From Metabacillus sediminilitoris (lineage in GTDB: Bacteria; Bacillota; Bacilli; Bacillales; Bacillaceae), in NCBI RefSeq assembly GCF_009720625.1, contig NZ_CP046266.1, positions 3,233,501-3,297,500 of the forward strand: 64,000 nucleotides of DNA, written 5' to 3'. Positions 50,747 to 58,634 of the stretch are shown piece by piece. Positions within the stretch are counted from its first letter, which is position 1. Each line of letters starts with the position of its first letter. The notes beneath the pieces were generated by a model. It saw nothing but the letters and a program-made list of their open reading frames with translations. It was not told the origin of the DNA and made no database searches. Position numbers and translations under genes: made by a program.

Positions 50747-51026
50747 CTCCTAAGAAATCACTTTTCTAGTTAGCAAATAACGTGTCTGGTCATTATGTTT
50801 TGTATCTCCTCTCTATCTTAAAAAGATTTTCTAATCACGATCTCATTTACTAATATCTCAAATCTCCTTATTTTCGGGAATAAAAGAAGTGTTTGTTAAT
50901 ATATAAACGAGCTAATACAAATGTAAATTAAGTACCTGAAACAAACACATCTATGACTATAATAAAAGTTTCTACTATTATATATACAACTGACAAACTA
51001 ACCGCTGTGTTTGCCTACTACAGCTA

Positions 51027-51654
51027 TTAACCGAATAAGTCCTTCACCCCTTGATAGCCAAAATACACCCCAAATCCGAGTAAGGATACACCAGAAATTA
51101 TGGAAATACCTTTAATGCTTGTATCACTTAAAAATCTTCGAAACCATGTTGTTAAGGCTGCAACAAATAGATCCCATAAAGTTAAACCAACGAATATCAT
51201 ACAGCTATAAATCAATAATTGACCAGTCCCGTTCATTTGTGCCGTTTTTGCTAGTACAGATCCATAAATCCCCAGCCAAAAAAGGATTGATAGCGGGCTT
51301 GTAATCGACATGAGGAAGCCTGTTAGACAGCATTTCATTAAAGATTCCTTTTTTCTGCTATAAGTTAAATGAATTGAATTTACGCCTAAGATGCTCTCTA
51401 CCCCTGAATAAATGAGAATAAAACCACCAAATAGCAAAAGGAAGATTTGAACAATCGGGATCCCAGAAATTGAACCATTCCTAAATAAACGAGCAGCATA
51501 AAGAGAGCATCCGTAATCATTGACCCTGCCCCAACAATCCATGCATGCCAAAATCCATTTTTTATCCCTTTATCTAATCGTGCAGAATTAATGGGACCAA
51601 TCGGGGCAGCTAAAGATAAACCTAAAAATATGTAACTAAAATGCTAATACTCAA
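51027..51654 (-). pseudogene. LysE family amino-acid exporter with two frameshifts
   Basis: Read across three frames the product is a normal LysE/RhtB protein of about 208 residues: a TTG start at 51654 (SISILVTY), then FLGLSLAAPIGPINSARLDKG, WHAWIVGAGSMITDALFMLLVYLGMVQFLG, then IPIVQIFLLLFGGFILIYSGVESILG. One base is missing from a T run (minus strand) near 51626-51630 and another near 51460, where GGATCC stands in place of an expected extra base. Only the last ~150 residues lie in one long frame. LysE proteins export basic amino acids or homoserine-like compounds. Decay or sequencing error. Confidence 0.8.
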
Positions 51655-51897
51655 TAAACACCACTCACTTCCACACTCAGACAACTTGTACATTCTATGA
51701 GAAGAGTTTACTGATTAGACTTATATATAGAAGTTATAAGAATACTTTCAGTAGTGATAGTAACAATAGGATTGATTTTGTCTGCTAAATGGAAGAGGTC
51801 GGAGTGATTATCATATAGTTGTGACTTAACAGTATAAAGGAAGGCTTCATTCTTAGTAGATACATGATAATTTCATGTAAAGTGTTCTATTAAATCA

Positions 51898-51906
51898 TGT
51901 TACAAT
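51898..51906 (+). promoter_or_regulatory. Extended -10 of the holin-like toxin gene
   Basis: TGTTACAAT: TG plus TACAAT, no convincing -35. Start codon 66 bases downstream. The rest of 51655-51897 is empty. Confidence 0.4.
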
Positions 51907-51971
51907 AAAAGAGCAATAGTTCGGATATCTCAAGGGTGTCGGTACACTCCTGGTAAAGGGGGTGATGCCGG

Positions 51972-52055
51972 TTGACGATTTATGAATCATTGACATTTGC
52001 GGTTGCGTTTGCAAGTTTAATCGTAGCGATTTTGTCATTTGACTCAAAAAAATAA
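51972..52055 (+). CDS. Holin-like toxin peptide of a type I toxin-antitoxin system
   Basis: 27 residues from TTG 51972, behind the strong GGGGGTGAT site. The peptide TIYESLTFAVAFASLIVAIL followed by SFDSKK has one membrane helix and a short polar tail, the pattern of putative holin-like toxins (Hol-Tox family; same style as TxpA, BsrG and BsrE of B. subtilis). An antisense RNA converges on its 3' end, and its terminator overlaps the stop codon. Overexpression of such peptides depolarises or damages the membrane. Too short for most gene finders. Confidence 0.82.
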   Translation: MTIYESLTFAVAFASLIVAILSFDSKK

Positions 52056-52188
52056 TCCACCCTTGAGTTAGCGGCTCAGGTGGATTACTTGATCTTCCTA
52101 TATGGCCGACTCCTATACAGGAACCGACTATTGAAGGACCGTTTGGTGTTCCAGCACCAGCGGTCTTTTTAGTTTATTCATTTTATAT
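52050..52188 (-). ncRNA. Antisense RNA antitoxin to the holin-like toxin mRNA
   Basis: A minus-strand promoter (52195-52223) would start an RNA near 52188, running into the hairpin AATCCACC/GGGTGGATT (about 52055-52087) and then a run of seven T at the toxin stop codon. The RNA of about 135-140 bases would pair with the entire 3' untranslated region of the toxin mRNA, the RatA/SR4-type arrangement. Confidence 0.7.
52137..52170 (+). terminator. Terminator of the toxin mRNA
   Basis: GACCG/CGGTC outer and GGTG/CACC inner stems, then TTTTT. It lies about 80 bases downstream of the toxin stop, giving the overlap with the antisense RNA. Confidence 0.8.
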
Positions 52189-52194
52189 ACGTTT

Positions 52195-52223
52195 ATTATA
52201 CCTTCGAACAGTGACCTTGGCAA
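52195..52223 (-). promoter_or_regulatory. Promoter of the antisense RNA
   Basis: Minus strand TTGCCA (52218-52223), 17-bp spacer, perfect TATAAT (52195-52200). Stronger than the toxin promoter, as expected for an antitoxin RNA. Confidence 0.8.
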
Positions 52224-52303
52224 TGATCTGTAAATGCAAGGGTAAAAATAGATGAATCATTGTTTTCATGTTTAAACAACAAAATTGTGAGAAAAAACAG
52301 GGT

Positions 52304-52378
52304 GTTCCCGTTTTCATTGAGGTTGTTACCGTTTTCTTTAAAGATGTTTCCGTTTCCACCAACATTGTTAAAAAATTC
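52304..52378. repeat. Three-and-a-half 21-bp tandem repeats
   Basis: GTTnCCGTTTyC recurs at 52304, 52325 and 52346 with an exact 21-base period, and a decayed copy starts at 52367. The period equals seven codons. On the minus strand one frame reads NGN every seven residues, but it has no start codon. Confidence 0.65.
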
Positions 52379-52393
52379 TTCCTAACCCATAAT
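52365..52393 (+). promoter_or_regulatory. Promoter of the 25-residue peptide gene
   Basis: TTGTTA (52365-52370), 17-bp spacer, CATAAT (52388-52393); expected start near 52400, just before AAGGAG. Confidence 0.6.
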
Positions 52394-52424
52394 AAGAGTA
52401 TCAAACGAAAAGGAGATCACAAAC

Positions 52425-52502
52425 ATGGAAAAAATCTTAAACTCACTTAAATTTGGTTTCGAATTATACGGAAAATCCATTCAATTACTGTTTGGAAAAT
52501 AA
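52425..52502 (+). CDS. 25-residue amphipathic peptide (possible secreted or membrane-active peptide)
   Basis: ATG 52425 follows AAAAGGAG at good spacing. The peptide begins MEKILNSLKFGFELYG and ends KSIQLLFGK. It has net positive charge, no signal peptide and regularly spaced bulky residues that would form one face of a helix, as in phenol-soluble-modulin-like or leaderless bacteriocin peptides. Its own promoter and a 9-bp hairpin (TTGGAAAAT/ATTTTCCAA, 52492-52513) that overlaps the stop support a real gene. No homologue recalled; function is open. 52514-52699 shows nothing further. Confidence 0.6.
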   Translation: MEKILNSLKFGFELYGKSIQLLFGK

Positions 52503-52699
52503 TCATTTTCCAAGCATGCTTCTTTTAAGGGCAGTAATAATCATTAGTTTCCTGTCTTCTACTTAACACTACATATATATTAAAAAGTTCACCCTCATGA
52601 TAACGTCATAGATGAATCTTCTTACTCTCTATTCCTAAAACAAAAATATGACAATGGAGATCAACCCATATTCACCATTTCCAACTATTTCTTTTCCTC

Positions 52700-52975
52700 T
52701 TAACTTAGGGGATATACTGTTTTATGATCCGCTGAAATCAGTAATTCAGTTCCCTCATCATTTAATTCAATTTGAGCATTTGAAGAGTAATACCAAGCTT
52801 TTTCTTGTTCTGTCACTTCAAAAAGATTCAATTCTTCTTTTAACTTTAGAACTTCTTGAACATCTTTCTTATTTACAGGAATGGAAATTTCCCACTTATC
52901 ATTCTTTTCGTTAATTTCGAATATATCTGTTTGAAACAATAATCTGCTACCAATCGCATGTCTAATCATCAGCAT
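52700..52975 (-). CDS. Conserved hypothetical protein downstream of pirin
   Basis: 91 residues from ATG 52975 with GGTGGTGA eight bases upstream. No signal peptide or membrane helix. It begins MLMIRHAIGSRLLFQTDIFE and reads as a small alpha-beta protein with alternating strands (WEISIPVN, AQIELNDEGTELLISAD). I do not recognise the family. Its start overlaps the pirin stop, so the two are translationally coupled and probably functionally linked. Confidence 0.65.
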   Translation of the reverse strand: MLMIRHAIGSRLLFQTDIFEINEKNDKWEISIPVNKKDVQEVLKLKEELNLFEVTEQEKAWYYSSNAQIELNDEGTELLISADHKTVYPLS

Positions 52976-52976
52976 C

Positions 52977-53687
52977 CTATTCACCACCCGGTAAATCGAT
53001 CAGCATAAAGAAGCTGTCATGTTTTGCTGTCATTGTTAATTTCTCTGTATCTGTAATACGGGCAGTGTCTCGAGGTGTTAATACATGATCAACATTTATG
53101 TTAAGTTCTCCTTCAATTGCCATCACATAAATCTTTCTACCTTTTTCTTGGCTGAAAATAAGTTCTTTTCCCTCATCAAGCTTAGATAAATAAATGGTTA
53201 CGTCACTATGAATTTTTGCTACTTGTGAAGAAGGTGTATTTGATACAACTGGTAAGAGATGATTCTTCAGTTTATCTTGATCATATGTGATATCTTCATA
53301 TGATGGAGTTAACTTACTTTTCACTGGGAAAAACCAGAGCTGTAAAAGACTTGCCTCTTCATCAGGAGATGGATTCACTTCTGAATGAAGAATCCCTGTC
53401 CCTGCACTCATCCGTTGAATACTGCCATACTGAAGCAGACCACTGTTTTTTAAACTATCTTCATGTTTAAGTGTACCTTTTAAGACAATTGAGACAATTT
53501 CCATTTCACGATGAGGATGAAGCCCAAACCCTTTGCCGGGTTGAATCGTATCATCATTCAAGACTCGAAGGGGACCAAAATTAAGATTTGTTTCATCATA
53601 ATATTCACCAAAGGAAAAACTAAAATGGCTTTCTAACCAATCATTTTTAGCTGAATATCTTGATGCTGCTGGAATAATTTGTATCAT
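52977..53687 (-). CDS. Pirin family protein (YhaK/YhhW-type bicupin)
   Basis: 236 residues from ATG 53687, six bases after GAGGTG. The pirin metal-site motif is visible: GFGLHPHREMEIVSIVLKGTLKHEDS (two histidines and a glutamate), then RMSAGTGILHSEVNPSPDEEASLLQLWFFP with the third histidine. YhhW-type members have quercetinase activity; the true role in Bacillus is unknown. The last base pairs overlap the start of the small downstream gene. Confidence 0.9.
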   Translation of the reverse strand: MIQIIPAASRYSAKNDWLESHFSFSFGEYYDETNLNFGPLRVLNDDTIQPGKGFGLHPHREMEIVSIVLKGTLKHEDSLKNSGLLQYGSIQRMSAGTGILHSEVNPSPDEEASLLQLWFFPVKSKLTPSYEDITYDQDKLKNHLLPVVSNTPSSQVAKIHSDVTIYLSKLDEGKELIFSQEKGRKIYVMAIEGELNINVDHVLTPRDTARITDTEKLTMTAKHDSFFMLIDLPGGE

Positions 53688-53932
53688 TTTTTTCACCTCG
53701 TGAGTTCCCTCTTAAAGAGAGTTCTTTTATCTAATCTTGATATTCTTATTTGTATAAAACCTTTAAATCAAGATAACCAAAAATATGAATCTCAGATTCA
53801 AAATAATTTTAAACCCAGGAAACGTTCTTGTCAAATTTCCAACAAGTAAAATATACCGTTTTCCTTCTATAATTATATTGTTTTAAAGCCTTAATCTTTT
53901 TACTTACAATTATTAATCATTCTATTAAAAAA

Positions 53933-53970
53933 GACGATTTTCCTAAGTCAACACTATGTGGAAAACCGTC
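53933..53970 (-). terminator. Terminator after the second MFS gene
   Basis: Eleven-bp stem with one mismatch-type G-U pair (53933-53943 with 53960-53970) and six T on the minus strand. Confidence 0.8.
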
Positions 53971-53983
53971 CGAAGCAACATCC

Positions 53984-55156
53984 CTATTTAATCTTTTCTT
54001 TGGATGTAATTAAAAAATAACAAAAAAATACGATACATATACATGCGATGAACCCGTATCCTCCAAACACATCATAGGTAGAGGAAAAATAGCCAAATCC
54101 CAATCCAGAGAGAATGAGGATTGTATTTAACCCAAGTGACTGAAAGGAATCAATGGTTGCTCTCATCGATGACTGAATGTGATGGTGCAAATAACCGGTT
54201 GTGATTGGTTCCATGATCCCTGATGCCAAGCAAATCAAGAAGATCGCCACTAGTCCTGTAACGTTTTTCATAAACGATACATATAAAAAACCTAAAGCAA
54301 AAATAGCTAAAATACTTAAAATAATTGTTCGGTATTTAAATCGGTTTTTTATCGAAAGGACGATCATACTTCCTGGAAGTCTCACGAGCATAATAAATGC
54401 TGAAAATAGCCCAAAATAAATTACCGGAATCTCCAATCTGTTTAAATAAAGTTGCCAAAACTCATCAATAAAGTTTATGGCTGCCCCAGTAACCATGCTT
54501 GATAGGACGACAATCCATATCCCTGGATGGTTTTTGAAAAAGAGAATGGATGTTTTTACATATTCCTTGAACCCGATAGACACATTCAATTTGCTTTTTA
54601 TTGGTGGCTCTACCAACGAAACCGAAACACACACTGATCCAACCATACTGAAAAAAGAGATCCAGTAATTTACCTCGAATCGATACGAATTCGCAAGCAG
54701 GCTCCCGCATAATGCTCCGATCATTATGGCCGTAAAATCACACACATTCAATCTTCCTAAATATTTTTCAAAATCCTGCTCCTGACCGTGCTCTAGTAAT
54801 GAATCATAGAGCAGGGCATTTTCTGATCCGCTGCTTGCAGAACGTGCAATACCAGCTAAGAAAATAGCTGCCGCAAAATGCCAAAATTCCATCGCAAATA
54901 TCAAGATTAAAAACATCACACATTCTAATATTGCGCTTAACATGATCATTCTTTTTCTTCCCCACATATCAGCCATAATACCGGTGGGAACTTCGAGCAG
55001 TACAACGGTGATCGCAAAAATTATCTCCGTGTATACGACCATTTCGATGGTCATTCCTCTTTCTTCCCAGAATATCCTTTCTATGACATATGCAGGAATG
55101 AGACTGTAAAAAAATCTGTACACGTATAGCTTCCAAATATTTTCCTTATACCCCAT
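53984..55156 (-). CDS. MFS transporter
   Basis: 390 residues from ATG 55156 behind GAGAGGAG; a longer reading to 55255 adds a charged leader with no site. Twelve predicted helices. The inter-helix motif EVPTGIMADMWGRKRMIMLSA is the MFS motif A. The opening WKLYVYRFFYSLIPAYVIERIFWEERGMTIEMV and GLLYDSLLEHGQ-like stretch ENALLYDSLLEHGQEQDFEKYLG resemble drug/multidrug-type MFS in Bacillus. Substrate unknown. Confidence 0.85.
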   Translation of the reverse strand: MGYKENIWKLYVYRFFYSLIPAYVIERIFWEERGMTIEMVVYTEIIFAITVVLLEVPTGIMADMWGRKRMIMLSAILECVMFLILIFAMEFWHFAAAIFLAGIARSASSGSENALLYDSLLEHGQEQDFEKYLGRLNVCDFTAIMIGALCGSLLANSYRFEVNYWISFFSMVGSVCVSVSLVEPPIKSKLNVSIGFKEYVKTSILFFKNHPGIWIVVLSSMVTGAAINFIDEFWQLYLNRLEIPVIYFGLFSAFIMLVRLPGSMIVLSIKNRFKYRTIILSILAIFALGFLYVSFMKNVTGLVAIFLICLASGIMEPITTGYLHHHIQSSMRATIDSFQSLGLNTILILSGLGFGYFSSTYDVFGGYGFIACICIVFFCYFLITSKEKIK

Positions 55157-55333
55157 CCGTAAACTCCTCTCATTTTTCATTATGAAAAAGAGCAAATCAA
55201 AATGGAGGCGCTCGGGATTGAGTTGTTTTATTTTCTTAACAAGGTGGTCTTGCAAAAAGTGTCATATGAAAATTACTCCTTTGTTTTTATTATTTTATGT
55301 TGTTATGTTTTAAATGGTAGGAGAATTTTAACC

Positions 55334-55759
55334 TCAAACGGTTGTTTTTAATTTTCTTATTCCTACATAACACAACCAACCAAAGGGTCCAAACATTAGG
55401 GTTAAAAATAAAATAATAGATTGCAAAAGGATTGGCACGTATCCATGTTCCATATTTTCCCGATAGATAAAATGACCAATGAACAGGTCAAAACATAGGA
55501 TATGAATCCAAACGATTAATGCAAAATTTGGATGTGATAACAAGTTGATAACTCCAGCTGCAGAGTTGTAATCAGCCATAAAATGTAAGCCGCTCGACCA
55601 AACAGTAGTGATCATCCCAATACTATAGAGAAAGCCCAAATATATCGGAAATATATGTAGATTCACCAGGAAGCGTGTGACTTTCCATTTAGGCAGTACA
55701 ATCAACATCACCCAAAAAATCATCGCTATACTAGAAAGTGAATACAAAAGTTCTGCCAA
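55334..55759 (-). CDS. ABA4-like (DUF4281) membrane protein
   Basis: About 141 residues from TTG 55759, seven bases after GAGAGGAG; longer readings to 55858 would overlap the preceding gene. Four helices with the family features FWVMLIVLPKWKVTRFL, SHPNFALIVWIHILCFDLFIGHFIYRE and MFGPFGWLCYV. Plant ABA4 acts in carotenoid (neoxanthin) formation; bacterial members are uncharacterised. It directly follows the 303-residue membrane gene (4 bp), so the two form a TetR-controlled pair. Confidence 0.75.
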   Translation of the reverse strand: MAELLYSLSSIAMIFWVMLIVLPKWKVTRFLVNLHIFPIYLGFLYSIGMITTVWSSGLHFMADYNSAAGVINLLSHPNFALIVWIHILCFDLFIGHFIYRENMEHGYVPILLQSIILFLTLMFGPFGWLCYVGIRKLKTTV

Positions 55760-55763
55760 AAGA

Positions 55764-56675
55764 TTACTCTCCTCTCTCAATACCAATCTCATTTGATGGA
55801 AGTCTCGTGCTGCTCTTTGCTTTAACGTAATGTAAAAGGGCAGTGATAAATGTTCCAAACCACACTACTAATAATATGAGGGCAACAATTGATAAAACAC
55901 TACCTTCAAAAACAGAGCGACCTAATGCCGTTTGATTTCCAATGATCATAATCGCAACCATCCAAGCAATACTGCCCACATGCAGCAACATTTTCTTAGA
56001 ATGCTCTTTTAATTGAACTCTTTCCAAAAGCCAGCAAGGGACGATTAATGTCTGCATCGCATGAAAGCTAATGCCATGAAGAACGATTAAATTCCCAGAA
56101 TCCCCCGTAAAACGATCTTGAAGCAAAATCATCCAGATGCCCGCTATATTTGCTACTAACACTGAAAGGAATGCATAACGAATACCCATGATCAGCAATG
56201 GCCGGTGAAAGGGCTTTTTCAAGCGAAAAAACTGAACCAAAAGCAATAAGCCTAAAATCACGATTATCAATGAAACAACACCAAATAGCATGCCACCGAC
56301 AGTATCAATGATAGAACCTTCACGCGAAAATCGGGGATTAAATCCTCTAAAATTTTGGATCGTTTCAATTCCATAGCTATATAACGTTGCAGCTATCATT
56401 AACCATCTGAACGTCTTGCGTTTACGTGCACTAAGTCCTGATAAAGGTAAAATGGCTGCAAGAGATAAAATAAACATAGCAATTGCTGCATTGAATGAAA
56501 AAGCATCCTTTACATTACCTTCAGGTAATATAACTTCACCATTTTGAAGAATATAAATCGCTATTCCAGCGGAAAGGATAAAACCAATCAAACTCATTAT
56601 CACAAGCCATTTTTCTCCCTCAAACAGCTTAAACGACGGTTTTTCCACTTGAATTCGAGCTGTTTTCTTAAACAT
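55764..56675 (-). CDS. Polytopic membrane protein of unknown function
   Basis: 303 residues with about eight membrane helices after a basic N-terminus (KKTARIQVEKPS). Recognisable features include SARKRKTFRWLMIAATLYSYGIETIQNFRG and VLHGISFHAMQTLIVPCWLLERV; no enzyme motif known to me. It follows a TetR operator (56818-56839) and is coupled to the ABA4-like gene. The histidine-rich HGISFHAMQ helix is notable. Confidence 0.7.
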   Translation of the reverse strand: MFKKTARIQVEKPSFKLFEGEKWLVIMSLIGFILSAGIAIYILQNGEVILPEGNVKDAFSFNAAIAMFILSLAAILPLSGLSARKRKTFRWLMIAATLYSYGIETIQNFRGFNPRFSREGSIIDTVGGMLFGVVSLIIVILGLLLLVQFFRLKKPFHRPLLIMGIRYAFLSVLVANIAGIWMILLQDRFTGDSGNLIVLHGISFHAMQTLIVPCWLLERVQLKEHSKKMLLHVGSIAWMVAIMIIGNQTALGRSVFEGSVLSIVALILLVVWFGTFITALLHYVKAKSSTRLPSNEIGIERGE

Positions 56676-56817
56676 GTATTCCCTTCTTTCATGATCGTAT
56701 TGATTTGCAATAGTAAATATCTATTTAAACGTTTTTTTCAAGGCTGACCCATATCCCGTTTGATTTAACTGTTAGTTTGAACTTCATTTCAGTTCATGAA
56801 CCATCCACTACATCTAT

Positions 56818-56839
56818 TTATTTATTAATCAATAAATAA
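56818..56839. promoter_or_regulatory. TetR-type operator, copy 2
   Basis: Palindrome with arms TTATTTATT/AATAAATAA around AATC. Its 22 bases are the exact reverse complement of the core of the operator upstream of the tetR gene (57432-57457). Located about 140 bp upstream of the membrane-protein operon. Confidence 0.75.
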
Positions 56840-56852
56840 TATTTCAAAAAAA

Positions 56853-56871
56853 AGGAAGTAGAAAACTTCCT
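56853..56871 (-). terminator. Terminator after the TetR gene
   Basis: AGGAAGT/ACTTCCT stem followed by eight T on the minus strand, seven bases after the tetR stop. Confidence 0.85.
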
Positions 56872-56877
56872 CTTTTA

Positions 56878-57420
56878 TTAACACCCTGCTTCTCCATTTC
56901 CATCATCAATTCCACCCGTTAGTTCCGGTAAATTTAATACTTCTGCAACCGTGATGAGTAAACCCGTTCCGATAAAATGCGCTGCTGTTCCTTTTGCCTC
57001 CTCAATTCCAGCTCTTTCAAATTTCACTGATAATGACTCATAAATCTTTCGAAACATATTGCGGACATGTTCTCGTATGCCGGCTTCTGTTATCGTATGT
57101 GCCTGCATAACCATTAGGACTTCATCACGATGTGTTTCAATAATTTGACTAAATGCATGACCCATTGTTTCAATTAATTGATCTGCAGGTGCTTCAATTG
57201 CTGCAAATGTTTCATAAATACGACTAAACGCACGATCGATGACTGCTTTAAATAATTCTTCTTTGTTTGCAAAGAAATGAAAGACATAAGGTTGTGTCAC
57301 TCCTGCAGCTTTTGCTACCATTGCTGTCGTTGCTTTATAATACCCCCTCTCTGCGAATACCCCTACCGCTTTATCAATAATTTGTTCTTTGCGATCTTCC
57401 TTATTAGTCAAGTATATCAT
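56878..57420 (-). CDS. TetR/AcrR family repressor
   Basis: 180 residues. N-terminal helix-turn-helix KEQIIDKAVGVFAERGYYKATTAMVAKAAGVTQPYVFHFFANKEELF is a textbook TetR domain. The C-terminal ligand domain has several histidines near its centre (QIIETHRDEVLMVMQAHTITEAGIREHV). A near-perfect palindrome overlaps its promoter and an identical one precedes the membrane pair, so it probably represses both. Inducer unknown. Confidence 0.92.
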   Translation of the reverse strand: MIYLTNKEDRKEQIIDKAVGVFAERGYYKATTAMVAKAAGVTQPYVFHFFANKEELFKAVIDRAFSRIYETFAAIEAPADQLIETMGHAFSQIIETHRDEVLMVMQAHTITEAGIREHVRNMFRKIYESLSVKFERAGIEEAKGTAAHFIGTGLLITVAEVLNLPELTGGIDDGNGEAGC

Positions 57421-57431
57421 CCTTAGAGTTT

Positions 57432-57457
57432 ATTTATTTATTGATTAATAAATAAAT
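57432..57457. promoter_or_regulatory. TetR-type operator, copy 1 (autoregulation)
   Basis: Twenty-six-bp palindrome, arms ATTTATTTATT and AATAAATAAAT around GATT, beginning 12 bases upstream of the tetR start. Confidence 0.8.
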
Positions 57458-57627
57458 CATAATCAAGAATAAAATCCTTGTCAATCCATCGAAATGATAA
57501 TACGACTCAAGTCTTAGTTCAGAATAAAGCTCACGTTCATTGTGGGTATTTTCTTTATAACCTACAATCAGCATATAAGGTTTTATCCAGCACCTTAAAA
57601 TATACAAATTGAAAGAAGGTATTGTCT

Positions 57628-58482
57628 TTGAAAAAACTTATTGTCATTCTCTTTTTTATTATAGGTTTATTCTTACTTATCGTAACAAACACCTCTTGGT
57701 TATCCTTTGGCCAAAGTGAAAAGGAAGTAAACGTTACGGATGAGATTGATTTGATTGAAATTGATGTTTCTGGTGTAAGCACAACGATAATTCCAGATGA
57801 TCGAAATCATGTGAGCACAGAATACACTGGCAATGGAAAAGTATCAATTGTGGAGAATGGAGATACAATTTCGATTGATTTTGAAGCAAAACATTTTTTT
57901 AATGTTTTATCATGGTTTAAGAAAAATCACTTAACCATTTATCTCCCAGAGGATTATGATCGTGATTTAGACATTAATAGTGGTTCTGGAAGTCTTCGTT
58001 TTTCTGGACAGTCTAAAAACAACCCAATGAAATTAGAAAACCTTTCACTAGACATGAGCTCAGGAAATGTCCAATTACGAAATTTATCGACAACTCACTT
58101 TGAACAAGATGGCTCTTCAGGGAGCGTGTCAATCGATTCCCTTTCCACGAAAACGGGTTCATTCAATATGAGTTCAGGAAACATGGATGTAAAGGAATAC
58201 TCTGGAAAAGTTGAGGCCGAATTATCGTCTGGACGATTATTACTCGGCATGAAAAATGTAACGGACACGATTAATCTTGGCGTAAAGTCTGGATTTACTA
58301 CACTTGATTTACCTTCTGATGCGGATTTTACATTAAGTGGTGAAATAGGAAGCGGAGCGATTACGACTGACTTTAACCTGACTAATTCAAAAAAAGATGA
58401 ACACAATTTAGTAGGTGTTCACGGTTCTGGTAAGCATGCGATCCAACTAAAAGTAAACAGCGGGAAAATTGAAATAAAATAA
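57628..58482 (+). CDS. DUF4097-family beta-strand-repeat protein (LiaG-like)
   Basis: 284 residues from TTG 57628 (GAAGG upstream). An N-terminal membrane anchor (KLIVILFFIIGLFLLIV) is followed by a long beta-repeat region with recurring Ser-Ser-Gly or Ser-Gly-Ser turns (DINSGSGSLRFSG, DMSSGNVQL, DGSSGSVSI, NMSSGNMDV, ELSSGRLLL), the pattern of DUF4097/LiaG-type putative adhesins. Probably an extracellular membrane-anchored beta-helix-like protein. Function unknown; monocistronic with a terminator. Confidence 0.85.
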   Translation: MKKLIVILFFIIGLFLLIVTNTSWLSFGQSEKEVNVTDEIDLIEIDVSGVSTTIIPDDRNHVSTEYTGNGKVSIVENGDTISIDFEAKHFFNVLSWFKKNHLTIYLPEDYDRDLDINSGSGSLRFSGQSKNNPMKLENLSLDMSSGNVQLRNLSTTHFEQDGSSGSVSIDSLSTKTGSFNMSSGNMDVKEYSGKVEAELSSGRLLLGMKNVTDTINLGVKSGFTTLDLPSDADFTLSGEIGSGAITTDFNLTNSKKDEHNLVGVHGSGKHAIQLKVNSGKIEIK

Positions 58483-58493
58483 AACACTCATTG

Positions 58494-58524
58494 AAAGACC
58501 AAATCTCATTGTGATTTGGTCTTT
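58494..58524 (+). terminator. Terminator after the DUF4097 gene
   Basis: Twelve-bp perfect stem (58494-58505 with 58513-58524), loop of seven, T-rich tail. Confidence 0.88.
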
Positions 58525-58634
58525 TCTTATCCTCCCTTTACTTTTACCTTGGTGATAGAAAACCGAACAGGTTAGTTTAATCAGATTTGGGAAGCATATG
58601 TAAATAATAAATAAACATATATAGGTGAGAATTG

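Noticed and set aside
52268..52450. A 60-codon plus-strand frame across the 21-bp repeats
   Set aside because: No ribosome binding site; it overlaps the promoter and start of the better-supported 25-residue peptide gene.
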